The notes beneath the pieces were generated by a model. That model did not search any database. It was not told the DNA's origin and was given only the letters and a program-made list of their open reading frames with translations. A DNA stretch of 64,000 nucleotides from Bacteroidota bacterium. GTDB taxonomy: Bacteria > Bacteroidota > Bacteroidia > Flavobacteriales_D > Crocinitomicaceae. How positions within the stretch are numbered: the stretch's first letter is position 1; each line of letters starts with the position of its first letter. The stretch spans positions 83,307 through 147,306 of the forward strand of contig JACPUU010000008.1 in assembly GCA_016192075.1 (NCBI GenBank), in the 5' to 3' direction. The position numbers were made by a program, and so were the translations under genes. This document shows, piece after piece, positions 17,321 through 27,800 of this stretch.

Positions 17321-18955
17321 TCAATTGGCTCTCAAAGCCGATAGCGCTGTGCCCGAAGCAAACTCTTTCAGCGCACGCTGCACATCCAGATCATCTTCAA
17401 GATAAACGGTATAATACCCGTTGTCACTCCACAGGTGTCTGGCAATCTCAGCCTTGATACGGTTTTTGATCACCGGTTTGGAAACAACAATATCTTTTGG
17501 AATCTGCTCAACCCCCAGTTTTGCCGCATAACTTACAAAATCGGTAAACATGGTTTCAGTTACCACAAATGTGTTTACAAATTTATCTTTATCAGAACCG
17601 GTCAATGCTGCTCTGCGGGTATCGAGGAAACGGATGGCATAATGGTTGAAAATACTTTCATAATAAAGCTCTGTCAGGTAGTACGATGCACCGGCTGTAT
17701 CATTGGGAATAAAAACATCCGGATAAATGCCGCCGCCGCCATATACAATACGACCGGCCGCTGTGGTGTATTTCAAATTCTCATCGTGTTTGATGCTGTC
17801 TTCATTCATAAGTTCACCGCTTTCAAACCGGTTGAAATAATCACTTTCATAATCCACACCATCACCGTATGGTTTTTGAATGCTGCGCCCGGTTGGTGTA
17901 TAATAACGTGAAATAGTCAGGCGCAATGCGCTGCCGTCGGTAAACTCCTCCTGCGTTTGTACCAGCCCTTTTCCAAATGACCGCCTGCCCATTACCAGTC
18001 CACGGTCATTGTCCTGAATTGCACCTGCAACAATTTCACTGGCTGATGCAGAAAGCGAGTTGATGAGTACAATAACCTCAACATCTTCCAAAACACCACG
18101 GCCTGTGGCGTAATAATCTTCACGCGGACTTTTTCTACCCTCTGTATACACAATCAGTTTTCCCGATTCCAGGAACTGGTCTGCAATATCTGTAGCGGCA
18201 GACATAGAACCTCCGCCGTTGTTACGCAAATCGAAAATGAGTTTTTTCATTCCCTTTGCTTTGAGGTCGCTGGCGGCTGCGGTAAACTCATCAGCCGCAC
18301 CGTAGGTAAAACTATTCAGTTTAATAAATCCAACGTCGTTACTCAACATCAGGGAAGCATCAATGCTGCTGATTGGAATGGTGCCGCGTATAATGGAAAG
18401 ATCTTTGGTAATGCCTTTCCGGTAAATTTTCACTTTCACTTTTGATCCCTCTTTCCCTTTTAAAAGAGACATCACACGTTCATTGCTCAGATCAATGTTG
18501 GTAATTACAGTATCATCCACCACAATTAAACGGTCGCCGGGCAGCATACCCGCTTCTTCAGAAGGTGAACCCGGCAGCACATGCGTGGCTACCAATGTAT
18601 CATCGTGAATTAAAAACCGGATTCCGATTCCGCCAAAATTTCCTTCGAGCTGTTCATTCACCTCAGCCAGGTCACGCGCCGGAATATAGGCACTGTGTGG
18701 ATCAAGTTTGGTGATCATACCCTCAATGGAACTTTCGATGAGCAAATCATGATCTACAGAATCCACATATTTATCTTCAATGAGTTCAAGAATGGTGTTA
18801 AACTTATTGCTGTTTTCAATTACCGGATTCTGAAACCCACCGTCTTTGATAAAAAACGTACCCAGCCAAACCCCGGCAGCAAGTGCCACTGCCATCAACA
18901 GCGGAATTATAGCATAAACCGCGGTTTTTTTAGGTTGATTTGTTTCGTCACTCAT
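17321..18955 (-). CDS. Carboxy-terminal processing protease, S41 family
   Basis: Serine protease of the CtpA/Tsp group acting in the periplasm. The 544 residues have an N-terminal membrane anchor (about 13-33), an N-terminal helical region with LEDKYVDSVDHDLLI-type sequence (about 57-73), a PDZ domain (about 95-175, PGSPSEEAGMLPGDRLIVVD) and the S41 catalytic core. The catalytic serine is in INSLSASASEIVAGAIQDND and the lysine in RRSFGKGLVQTQ (about 320-340). The extended C-terminus is common in Bacteroidetes. Its ATG overlaps the dCMP deaminase stop as ATGA, in an sppA-dCMP deaminase-S41 operon. Confidence 0.93.
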   Translation of the reverse strand: MSDETNQPKKTAVYAIIPLLMAVALAAGVWLGTFFIKDGGFQNPVIENSNKFNTILELIEDKYVDSVDHDLLIESSIEGMITKLDPHSAYIPARDLAEVNEQLEGNFGGIGIRFLIHDDTLVATHVLPGSPSEEAGMLPGDRLIVVDDTVITNIDLSNERVMSLLKGKEGSKVKVKIYRKGITKDLSIIRGTIPISSIDASLMLSNDVGFIKLNSFTYGAADEFTAAASDLKAKGMKKLIFDLRNNGGGSMSAATDIADQFLESGKLIVYTEGRKSPREDYYATGRGVLEDVEVIVLINSLSASASEIVAGAIQDNDRGLVMGRRSFGKGLVQTQEEFTDGSALRLTISRYYTPTGRSIQKPYGDGVDYESDYFNRFESGELMNEDSIKHDENLKYTTAAGRIVYGGGGIYPDVFIPNDTAGASYYLTELYYESIFNHYAIRFLDTRRAALTGSDKDKFVNTFVVTETMFTDFVSYAAKLGVEQIPKDIVVSKPVIKNRIKAEIARHLWSDNGYYTVYLEDDLDVQRALKEFASGTALSALRAN

Positions 18956-19380
18956 AACTCCAAATTTTTTACATGATGAACCGCAATTCCATATTCTGAC
19001 AGAAAATCAATTCCGGAAGTGTCTTTGTACTGATACAGGTATACCACCCGTTTAATGCCTGACTGAATAATCAGTTTACTGCATTCTTTACAGGGAGATA
19101 AGGTAATATACAGTGTTGCGCCGTCAGCACTTTGTGTTGACTTGGCTACTTTCAGAATGGCGTTTGCCTCAGCATGCAGCACATACCAGTGTGTTTCACC
19201 ATTGTCATCTTCACAGGCGTTGGTATAACCAGAAGGTGTTCCGTTATAACCATCTGAAATAATCATGTTGTCTTTGACAATGAGTGACCCTACCTGCTTG
19301 CGTTTGCAATGCGAAAGTTTTCCCCATTCATGAGCCATTTTTAAATAGGCCTGATCGTATTTTTCTTGTTTTGAATCCAC
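18952..19380 (-). CDS. dCMP deaminase family protein
   Basis: Zinc enzyme converting dCMP to dUMP for thymidylate synthesis. Zinc ligands are visible in WYVLHAEANAILKVA (H and catalytic E, about 73-87) and LSPCKECSKLI (two C, about 105-115). I start at GTG 19380 (MDSKQEKYDQAYLKMAHEW), which fits the family N-terminus and gives 142 residues. The open frame reaches ATG 19488, but that start would overlap sppA by 56 bases with non-family sequence. It is translationally coupled to the S41 peptidase gene. Confidence 0.9.
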   Translation of the reverse strand: MDSKQEKYDQAYLKMAHEWGKLSHCKRKQVGSLIVKDNMIISDGYNGTPSGYTNACEDDNGETHWYVLHAEANAILKVAKSTQSADGATLYITLSPCKECSKLIIQSGIKRVVYLYQYKDTSGIDFLSEYGIAVHHVKNLEL

Positions 19381-19432
19381 GGTGATGTTATAACGCCAGT
19401 TGTATGAAAAAGTAAAGCGGGCTTCGTTAAAA

Positions 19433-21223
19433 TTAGTTAATCCAGAATAAATAAGGCATGCGCGCCTGGATACTTGATTTACCTTCAATGGTCATCAAAT
19501 AGTTGTAAATTTCAAAGAGCTGCATTTCAAGGTTTGATTTTTTGAGTGATGCCTCTTCAATGTTCTCCAGGTTATCGAGAATTTCAAATAAATTATCTTC
19601 TTCTTTTTCAGGATAGATTTTGATTTTTATGTCTTCTTTGGCTATACCGGCCTGCTCAGCACCGTAAAAAACAGCATCGTAAATGCCGCCGTATTCGTCA
19701 ATCAACCCAATGCGCTTGGCATCTGTACCAGCCCATACACGGCCCTGCCCGATACTGTCTACCTCAGCCGTTGTCATGCCGCGGCCCTCAGCTACCTTTG
19801 TAATAAAATCAAGATAAATGTCGTCTACGCCTTCCTGGAAAATGAGCAGTTCTGAATCAGTCAGTTTGCGGTTGGTAGACAACACAGCGTGATCATTTGT
19901 TGTAACATGATCAAATGAAATACCCAGCTTGTTTTTGAACATATCACCGGTATAAGGTACAATTCCAAAAACGCCAATAGAACCGGTAATGGTATTTGGC
20001 TCTGCAAATATTTTATCAGCCGCGCAGGAAATATAATATCCGCCTGAAGCAGCTACATCACCCATGGAAACAATAAATGGTTTTACGGCTTTTGTGAGCG
20101 TTACTTCACGCCAGATAACATCACTGGCAAGGGCACTGCCGCCCGGCGAATTCACACGCAGGATAACAGCCTTAATGGTAGAATCTGTGCGGGCATCACG
20201 AATAAGTTCAGCCAGTGAATTACCACCAATCTCACCTACCTCACCATCACCGTCAACAATGTCACCTTCAGCAAAAATGAGTGCAATATTTTTCTTATCA
20301 AGTTTGCGGAGTGTGCGCTCATGTTTTGTTTTTTTGAGCGCGTATTTCTGAAAATTTACCAGTTCAAGCTCTTCCCCTTCTTTTGTACCGGCTTTTGATT
20401 TCAGCAATTCCAATACCTCATCGTAATACATTATTCCATCAGCCATTTTATAATCAACTGCATCACCTGATTTACGAATGTAAACACTGTCAGCTATCTC
20501 ATTCAGTTCAGAAACCGAAATGCCGCGTGATTCACTGATGGCTGACAGCATGGTATTCCAAAGGGAGTTAATGTAGGTCTGTGTCTGGAGCCTGCTTTCA
20601 TCACTCATTTTTTCATACATCAGCGGCTCTACTGCGCTTTTGAATTTGTTGTTTGACCCGCGGATAATCTGCATCTGAACATCCAGCTTTTCAAGTGCGC
20701 CTTTGACAAACATAATCTCAGCACCCAACCCTAAAAAATCAATCATACCGCTTGGAAAAACAAAAACCGAGTCAGCCGCCGAAGCCACATAATAGGCCTT
20801 TTTACTATAGTTTTCAGAATAGGCATAAATAAATTTTCCGCTGGTTTTAAAATCAATTAGCCCATCCCTGATTTCTTTGGTGGTAGCCATACCAGTACTC
20901 AAATCACCGCAATTCAGAAAAATACCTTCAATGTTTTTGTCTTCTTTGGCAATTTTTAATCCTTCCAGAATTTCATACAACCCAAATTTCTTGTTGATTG
21001 CAAACGATGCCGGATTAAAGTCAGCATAGGTATAATCACCTATATCACCGCTTAAGTCCATGTGAAGTACTGAGTTTTCTTTAACCACCAGCTTTTTGGG
21101 GGTAAACAGGTCATCAAAGCCGGCAAGCATGGCATTCAGAATCATAAAAAACACAGCCATTGCAATAAGGCCGGCTAAAACACTGGATAAAAGGCTTGCC
21201 CAAAAAGTTTTCCAAAAGGTCAT
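19433..21223 (-). CDS. sppA: Signal peptide peptidase SppA, 67K type
   Basis: Membrane serine protease that degrades cleaved signal peptides. About 596 residues form the two-repeat long type: an N-terminal transmembrane segment (about 10-32), a first ClpP-like repeat holding the catalytic lysine in ENYSKKAYYVASAADSV (about 138-154) and a second repeat with the catalytic serine in GDVAASGGYYISCAADKI (about 382-399). The longer open frame starts at 21256, but a promoter-like TAACTTTG box overlaps those first codons, so ATG 21223 (MTFWKTFWASLL) is preferred. It heads an operon with the dCMP deaminase and S41 genes. Confidence 0.93.
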   Translation of the reverse strand: MTFWKTFWASLLSSVLAGLIAMAVFFMILNAMLAGFDDLFTPKKLVVKENSVLHMDLSGDIGDYTYADFNPASFAINKKFGLYEILEGLKIAKEDKNIEGIFLNCGDLSTGMATTKEIRDGLIDFKTSGKFIYAYSENYSKKAYYVASAADSVFVFPSGMIDFLGLGAEIMFVKGALEKLDVQMQIIRGSNNKFKSAVEPLMYEKMSDESRLQTQTYINSLWNTMLSAISESRGISVSELNEIADSVYIRKSGDAVDYKMADGIMYYDEVLELLKSKAGTKEGEELELVNFQKYALKKTKHERTLRKLDKKNIALIFAEGDIVDGDGEVGEIGGNSLAELIRDARTDSTIKAVILRVNSPGGSALASDVIWREVTLTKAVKPFIVSMGDVAASGGYYISCAADKIFAEPNTITGSIGVFGIVPYTGDMFKNKLGISFDHVTTNDHAVLSTNRKLTDSELLIFQEGVDDIYLDFITKVAEGRGMTTAEVDSIGQGRVWAGTDAKRIGLIDEYGGIYDAVFYGAEQAGIAKEDIKIKIYPEKEEDNLFEILDNLENIEEASLKKSNLEMQLFEIYNYLMTIEGKSSIQARMPYLFWIN

Positions 21224-21240
21224 AGAAAGCGGATTTTCAA

Positions 21241-21248
21241 CAAAGTTA
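21241..21248 (-). promoter_or_regulatory. Putative sppA promoter -7 box
   Basis: Minus strand TAACTTTG fits TAnnTTTG and overlaps the codons of the longer sppA frame. It places transcription start near 21234 and so favours the ATG at 21223. The -33 TTG is not clear. Confidence 0.45.
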
Positions 21249-21331
21249 CGAAACAAGGCAATAGAAATTACAGTGATTTGGTTGGGAGGCTGAATTAATG
21301 GTTAAACGCTTTTCAGCCATGCCGGACAACA

Positions 21332-21362
21332 TTGATGCAATTCAGCCGTTTTTGTACCTTTG
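21332..21362 (+). promoter_or_regulatory. Promoter of the glycosyltransferase pair
   Basis: TTG at 21332-21334, 20 bases, TACCTTTG at 21355-21362: a full Bacteroidetes promoter. The predicted start (about 21367-21370) coincides with the GTG used as start codon at 21369. Confidence 0.7.
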
Positions 21363-21368
21363 ACCTGC

Positions 21369-22484
21369 GTGCCTGCCAAAAAAATCATAGTTTCGGTTAC
21401 GAATGATCTTTACACGGATAACCGTGTACGCAAGGTATGTGAATTCCTGGTAAAGCATGGGTTTGAGGTTACCCTGGTGGGGCGCAGGCTGAGCCACAGT
21501 CATAACCTGGACAGCCTGCCCTATAAAACCAAACGTTTCAGGCTGCCCTTTACAAAGGGGCCGCTTTTTTATGCCGTGTATAACCTGCGGCTATTCATTT
21601 ACCTGCTTTTTCACAAAGCCGATCTGCTGGTGTCTAACGACCTTGATACGCTTTTGGCGAACCACTGGGCCCGTAAATTCAAACGCCGTTGCCGGCTTAT
21701 TTATGATTCACATGAATATTTTATTGGGGTGCCCGAATTGCTTGAAAAACCACGTGTACAAAATTTCTGGCGGCGCATTGAAAAAAAATGCCTGCCAAAG
21801 GTAGATAAAATGTATACCGTGAATGAATCCATTGCCGGTTTGTACCATCGTGAATACGGAATTCCAATAGCCGTTGTACGCAATATTTCAGATGCCCCGG
21901 CCGGTTTTCAAAAAAAAACACGAGCTGAATTAGGCCTTCCGTCAGACAAACGCATTGTAATTTTTCAGGGCGCCGGCATTAACGTTCAGCGTGGTGCTGA
22001 AGAACTGATGGAAGCCATTCAGCAGGTTGAAAATACCATTCTCATTTTTGTAGGCAGTGGTGATGTCATTGACCAGCTTAAAGCAACCGTTAAGCGGAAC
22101 AACTGGGAGCAGCGCATTTTGTTTTTTGGCAAAAAACCTTACCTGGAATTGCTGAATTATACAGCCGTTTCAGACGTGGGCGTTTCATTGGATAAAGACA
22201 CCAACATCAATTACCGGTACTCATTGCCCAACAAAATTTTCGATTACATACACTGCGGCATTCCGCTGCTTGTTTCTGATTTGCCTGAAATACGCAAAAT
22301 TGTAGATCACTATGATGTTGGCCTGGTTACACCCTCACACAAGCCCACTGATATTGCCGCCTGCCTTAACCGTTTGTTTCAGGATCAGGCACTGTATCAG
22401 CGGCTGAAAGCAAATACAAAAAAGGCAGCAACTGACCTGACCTGGGAACACGAATGCCGGCAGCTTGAAAAAATTTACCTTTGA
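21369..22484 (+). CDS. Glycosyltransferase, GT-B fold
   Basis: GT4-like glycosyltransferase. The 371 residues begin MPAKKIIVSVTNDLYTDNRV, the typical N-terminal strand and loop of a Bacteroidetes family acting on polysaccharide or glycolipid. The donor-binding half carries RIVIFQGAGINVQRGAEELM (about 197-216) and the nucleotide-sugar segment SLPNKIFDYIHCGIPLLVSD (about 283-302), with the acidic/EX7E-like region DLPEIRKIVDH. GTG 21369 is used because the alternative TTG at 21360 lies inside the promoter -7 box. It is followed after 6 bases by another glycosyltransferase-like gene. Sugar and acceptor are unknown. Confidence 0.85.
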   Translation: MPAKKIIVSVTNDLYTDNRVRKVCEFLVKHGFEVTLVGRRLSHSHNLDSLPYKTKRFRLPFTKGPLFYAVYNLRLFIYLLFHKADLLVSNDLDTLLANHWARKFKRRCRLIYDSHEYFIGVPELLEKPRVQNFWRRIEKKCLPKVDKMYTVNESIAGLYHREYGIPIAVVRNISDAPAGFQKKTRAELGLPSDKRIVIFQGAGINVQRGAEELMEAIQQVENTILIFVGSGDVIDQLKATVKRNNWEQRILFFGKKPYLELLNYTAVSDVGVSLDKDTNINYRYSLPNKIFDYIHCGIPLLVSDLPEIRKIVDHYDVGLVTPSHKPTDIAACLNRLFQDQALYQRLKANTKKAATDLTWEHECRQLEKIYL

Positions 22485-22490
22485 TAACAG

Positions 22491-23666
22491 ATGGCATCTC
22501 TGACAGAAAATAGCCCTTATACTGCTCCAAGCCTGCACCTGGTGGCATTTGATGTGCCTTATCCACCAAACTACGGCGGTATCGTAGACGTGTTTTACAA
22601 ACTAAAATCGTTGCACGAGGCGGGTGTGCGGATAATTTATCATTGCTTTTATTACCGCGGGCATAACCGCCCCAACGATGAGTTAAAAAAATACTGTGCT
22701 GAAATTTATTATTACAAACGAACTAAAAACCTGATCAGGCTTATTTTTGGTGCTAACCCTTATGTAGTAACCAGCCGCAATCATCCTGACCTTTTGAAGA
22801 ATTTGTGTAAAACAAATGATCCCATTTTTTTTGACGGACTTCAGACCTGTTTTTACCTGAATCATCCCGACCTTGAATCACGGAAAAAATATGTGCGGGC
22901 CAACAACATTGAGCATACCTATTACCGTGAACTGGCAAAAGTAGAACGAAACCGGCTTAAACGAATTTACCTGGACCGGGAAGCCGACCGGCTTGAACTT
23001 TTTGAACCTGAACTTAAAAAAGCAGATGCTATTTTTGCCGTTGCAAAAATGGACCTGGAGCATTTTGAAACCTATTCAAAAACCCTCTATGTTCCGCCGT
23101 TTTTTAATACCGATCACGCCCGTAAAGAAGTTAATAAAAGCGGTATTAAAGGTCGGTTTGTTTTGTTCCAGGGAAACCTGCGTATACGTGAAAATGAACT
23201 GGCTGCCAAATTCATTATTAACGAAGTGGCACCGCTCACCAATCATAAAATTGTGATTGCCGGCAAATCACCTTCTACCTGGTTGAAGAACGAAGCCTCA
23301 ATTCAGGAAAATGTACAGCTGATTGATACACCACCCGCTGTTCAAATGGATTCCCTGATTCAGTACGCACATATTAATTTGCTGATTACGTTTCAGCAAA
23401 CGGGCATTAAATTAAAGCTGCTGCACGCACTTGATTCAGGCAAACACATTATCATCAATTCTAAAATGGATGATAGCGGTGTATTTGCTGAACTGTGTTA
23501 CGTAAAAGATACGGCTGAAAATATTGCTGCAAAAATTGATGATTTGATGAAGGTTGAATTTACGGAGCAAATGGCGCTTGAACGGCATTCAAAATTTTCA
23601 GCAACATTTGACAACCGCCGCAGTGCAAGGCGAATTATTGAAACGATTTTTGGAACCTTGCTGTAA
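22491..23666 (+). CDS. Glycosyltransferase family protein, partner of the preceding gene
   Basis: A 391-residue GT-B-like protein. The N-terminal domain starts HLVAFDVPYPPNYGGIVDVF (about 16-35), a pattern seen in sugar transferases that open with a P-x-N-Y-GG loop, and the second domain has GRFVLFQGNLRIRENELAAK (about 219-238) and LLHALDSGKHIIINSKM (about 308-324). Lower sequence regularity in the donor site makes the exact family uncertain. It ends at a strong bidirectional terminator shared with the convergent ftsE. The two genes probably add consecutive sugars to one surface glycan. Confidence 0.75.
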   Translation: MASLTENSPYTAPSLHLVAFDVPYPPNYGGIVDVFYKLKSLHEAGVRIIYHCFYYRGHNRPNDELKKYCAEIYYYKRTKNLIRLIFGANPYVVTSRNHPDLLKNLCKTNDPIFFDGLQTCFYLNHPDLESRKKYVRANNIEHTYYRELAKVERNRLKRIYLDREADRLELFEPELKKADAIFAVAKMDLEHFETYSKTLYVPPFFNTDHARKEVNKSGIKGRFVLFQGNLRIRENELAAKFIINEVAPLTNHKIVIAGKSPSTWLKNEASIQENVQLIDTPPAVQMDSLIQYAHINLLITFQQTGIKLKLLHALDSGKHIIINSKMDDSGVFAELCYVKDTAENIAAKIDDLMKVEFTEQMALERHSKFSATFDNRRSARRIIETIFGTLL

Positions 23667-23680
23667 CCAGGTTTTAATCC

Positions 23681-23720
23681 AAAAAGAAAGGGGCGGAAGA
23701 TTTTCCGCCCCTTTCTTTTT
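23681..23720. terminator. Bidirectional terminator between glycosyltransferase and ftsE
   Basis: Eighteen-base arms (23681-23698 and 23703-23720) with a GC core CGGGGCGG-like and A/T runs on both sides can stop transcription from both convergent genes. Confidence 0.9.
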
Positions 23721-23748
23721 GGATATTATGCTTCTGCTACTTTTAGTT

Positions 23749-24468
23749 CTATTCAAATTTGACCTGCTCAAACGGATTGAATACGTTCATTGGATTCAAT
23801 TCAACCACCGTTTTATTTTCCACTTTCATGGTGCGGGAAGGGAATTGTTCCATAATAGACATATCATGCGTTGCCATTAAAACTGAGGTGCCTTCTTTGG
23901 CAATTGCCATTAAAACAGCCATTACCTCACGCGACGTTTCCGGATCAAGATTTCCCGTTGGTTCATCTGCCAGAATAAATTTTGGATTATTTACCAATGC
24001 ACGGGCAATGGAAACACGCTGCTGCTCACCGCCTGATAACTGGTGCGGCATTTTTACACCCTGGTGATCAAGCCCTACCAAACGCAAAACATCATTGGCC
24101 TGTTTGGTAATTTCTGCTTTATTTTTCCAGCCGGTAGAACGCATTACAAAATAAAGATTTTCGTAAACCGTACGATCTGATAACAATTGAAAATCCTGGA
24201 AAACAATGCCCAGCTGCCTTCTTAAAAAGGGAATTTCTTTGCGTTTTAACTGATGCAATTTATAGTCTGCCACTTCGCCCTCTCCTTTAGCCAGCGGTAA
24301 CTCTCCGTATAAGGTTTTAAGCAAACTGCTTTTGCCTGCACCCGTTTTACCAATCAGGTATACAAATTCTCCTTTTTTCAGGTGAATATTCACGTCAGAC
24401 AGAACAACGGTACCGCCCTGGCTTATTTCACCGTTTTTGATCCAGAAAATGTTGTCAGTTGATTCCAT
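23749..24468 (-). CDS. ftsE: Cell division ATP-binding protein FtsE
   Basis: ABC ATPase that with FtsX controls peptidoglycan hydrolases at the septum. The 239 residues have Walker A IGKTGAGKSSLLKTLYG (about 39-55), Q-loop VFQDFQLL, signature LSGGEQQRVSIARALV (about 144-159), Walker B FILADEPTGNLDPETS (about 165-180) and the switch histidine in MATHD. The partner ftsX lies at 54105, so the pair is split in this genome. A LolD-type lipoprotein exporter subunit is the main alternative, but the Bacteroidetes gene of this type is normally called ftsE. Confidence 0.85.
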   Translation of the reverse strand: MESTDNIFWIKNGEISQGGTVVLSDVNIHLKKGEFVYLIGKTGAGKSSLLKTLYGELPLAKGEGEVADYKLHQLKRKEIPFLRRQLGIVFQDFQLLSDRTVYENLYFVMRSTGWKNKAEITKQANDVLRLVGLDHQGVKMPHQLSGGEQQRVSIARALVNNPKFILADEPTGNLDPETSREVMAVLMAIAKEGTSVLMATHDMSIMEQFPSRTMKVENKTVVELNPMNVFNPFEQVKFE

Positions 24469-24822
24469 TTGAAATTATTCAATTGTAAAAGTAAACGATT
24501 CAGTGTGACTTTAAGTCCCGACTGCGTCAAACTTATTCAAAATCTTTCAACCCTTAAAGGGTGTTTTGATTGCTGCCGCGCAGCTTATTTTCAGGTTACC
24601 CGGGCTCAAATGATTCGCCGTTCAGCGGCAACCGGAAAAAAGGGTAAGGGTTTTCAGGTGCAAAATAGTTTATTTCACCCGCAATAATCTTAACACAACC
24701 GCGTTTATAACTTTCAAATACCCCTCACACTACCCCTTCTCATCGAACGTACTTTTACAGATTGATACAATTGCAGCATTCCCCACTGCTGTAAGCGAAT
24801 CAAAATAAACGGACAAAAACGT
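24469..24822. other. Intergenic region between divergent ftsE and TPR gene
   Basis: No gene is supported here. A 72-codon plus-strand open frame exists but lacks any recognisable protein pattern. Promoters for both divergent genes must lie inside; TACTTTTA at 24750-24757 (plus) and the same octamer on the minus strand near 24487-24494 are weak candidates for -7 boxes. Confidence 0.5.
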
Positions 24823-27800
24823 ATGATGCGTAGCGGTGTTTTATTTCTCCTTTTTCTGAACCTGGCTGTTTTTGCACAGCAATCAGAACGCTATACCAGC
24901 GACTATTCGCATTACTATACAGCTGAAGATCTTTTTGAAAAACAAAAATACAGTGCCGCCCAGCAGGAATTCAAACTCTTTATGGATGAAGTGGCTGATG
25001 CCAACGATCCGTTTTTTATCAAGGCTAAATATTACCATGCACTTTGCGCGCTATACCTCTACCACGCCGATGCTGAAAAACTGCTTTTAGGTTACCTGGC
25101 TGAATACCCTGAGAGTATTCACCGGATGGAAATCTATTTTGAACTGGGTAAATATTACTACCGCAAAAAAAACTACAAAACAGCTATTGAATGGCTCACT
25201 CAGATAGACACATACAACCTGAAAGATGAACAAAAGGGAGAATATTATTTTAAACTGGGGTATGCCTATTTCAGCGAAAATCAGCTAAAAGAAGCACGCA
25301 ACGCATTCTACGAAATCATTAATGCCGACAGCGAATATTACGGCCCTGCCCTGTATTACTATTCACACATTGCGTATACTGAAAAAAGTTACCAAACTGC
25401 CCTCGAAGGATTTCTGAAACTGGAGAACAACCCCAGTTTTCTGGAAACGGTTCCATACTACATTGCACAGATTTATTACCTGCAGGGCCGTTACGATGAA
25501 CTCATTGCCTACGCACCTTCTATTCTTGATTCGGTTGACACCAAAAATTCTGTTGGTATTGAACACCTGGTGGGTGATGCGTTTTACCAGATGGGAAAAT
25601 ACGATGAAGCAGTCCCTTTCCTGGAAAACTATAACCGCAAAAGCGCCACCACCCGTGATGATGATTACCAGCTGGGATATGCCTATTTCATGAGCAAAGA
25701 CTATGTCAACGCCATTAAAATGTTTGACAAAGTTGCCAAAACAAAAGATGAACTGGGGCAGGTTTCACTCTACCATATTGGCGAATGTTACCTGAAACTC
25801 GATAACCTGTATTATGCGCGGAATGCCTTTGAACTGGCGTCTACCCTGCCTTTTGATGCCGCGGTTGAAGAAGATGCTTTGTACAATTACGCCGTACTTT
25901 GTTATAAACTTGATTTTAACCCGTTCAATGATGCGGTAGAAGCATTTAACCTGTACCTGACACGTTACCCCAAATCAAACCGCAACCAGGATATTCATGA
26001 ATACCTGGTGAATATTTACACCACCATGAAAAATTATCCGGCAGCACTGGCCTCGCTGGACAAAATAGAAAACAAAGACTTTAAACTTAAGACAGCCTAC
26101 CAGCTGATGGCTTATAATTATGGGGTTGAACTGTTCCAGAACAATGAGCTGGATAAGTCCATTGAAAATTTTATTCTTGTCAAAAAATACCCGCTTGACC
26201 CCAAACTGAATGCACTGAGCAATTACTGGATAGCCGAAGCCTTTTACCGCAAACGTGATTTCCCCGGTGCCATCAGTTCATACCGCAAATTTCTTGAAGA
26301 GCCCGGTGGATTTGGGTTGCCGCAGCACAATGATGCCTTTTACAACATTGGTTACTGTTATTACAACCAATCTGATTTTTTTAATGCCGCAACGGCTTTC
26401 AGAACCTTTACGCAAGATGCCGGTGAAACATCCAGGGATAAAATTGCCGATGCTTACCTGCGCATTGGTGACTGTTACTTTATTCAAAAACCGGCCGACG
26501 ATAACAATGCCATTTTATTTTACCAAAAGGCCATTGAAACCGGTGCCGGGCAAGCTGATTATGCCAAATACCAGATAGGTTTGTCATACGGGTTTCTGTC
26601 AAAATATTCTGAAAAAATCAGTATGATGCTTGACATTGTAAACAACCACCGCGGTTCTGTTTTCATTGTGCCTGCCTTGTACGAAGTGGCCGAAACATAC
26701 CGGGTAACTGAAGATCACACCAACGCCAAACGGTATTACAACCAGTTGCTGCTTGATTATCCAACCCACCAGCACGCGGTAGATGCCATGTTTCAGCTGG
26801 GGGTTATTTACTTTACCTCTAAAGAATATCAAAGTGCCGAATCACAATTTCTGCGGATACTGAATGAATATCCAAACTCACCGCGCCAGAAAGAAACCAT
26901 TGAGATTTTACGTGATGTTTATTCAGCCATGGGACAGCCTGAAAAATATGTGGCCCTGCTTGATAAAATGGATATTCAGCTGGACGATTCAGCCCAGGAT
27001 GATCTTTTGTTTGATGCCGCCATGCGCCCTTATGAAGATTCACTTTACAGTGCAGCCGTTACCGGGTTTGAAAAATACCTGGCCCATAGTACGCATCCGA
27101 AAAAAGAACTGGAAGCATTATACTATTTAGGCAGCAGTTACTACCAACTTGGCAACAAAGAAAAATGCGTGGAGGTATACCGGAAAGTGCTTGCAAAACC
27201 AACCAGCATCTTCACTGAATCTGCCGCGCTGGTTGTTTCAAAACACGATTACGACCTGAAAAATTACGACACCGCCCTGGACGCTTATAAAAAACTGGAA
27301 ATGAGCGCCACCTATGCTCAAAACAGGCTTATTGCCAAAATCGGGCTGATGCGTTGTTACACGTTCCGCAACGAATTTGATTTTGCACGGCCTTATGCGC
27401 AGGATGTTTTGAAAGACTCACTTTCACTTGACAACGTAAAAATTGAAGCCAATTATGTTATTGGCAAAGCCGAGTATGAAGATGGTAACTACAACGGCGC
27501 GCTGGATTACCTGATGTTTGTTTCATTCAACTCAAGCGGTGCCATTGGTGCAGAATCACAATACCTGGTTGCCCTTATTTATCACCTGCAGGAGGATTAC
27601 AGCGGCTCAGAAGCAGAAGTGCGATCCATCGTCAAAAAACGGTCAAGCTACAGTTACTGGGTTGCAAAAGCACTGATACTACAGGCAAAAAATTCCATGG
27701 CTATTGAAGATTACGTGCAGGCTGAGTACACCATCAACTCAGTACTTACCAATTACAAAGTAACCGATGACGGCATACTGCAGGAAGCGCAGGAGGTCAA

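Noticed and set aside
24469..24687. Plus-strand open frame of 72 codons upstream of the TPR gene
   Set aside because: Cysteine-rich product with no recognisable domain or signal, located in the shared promoter area; nothing supports coding.
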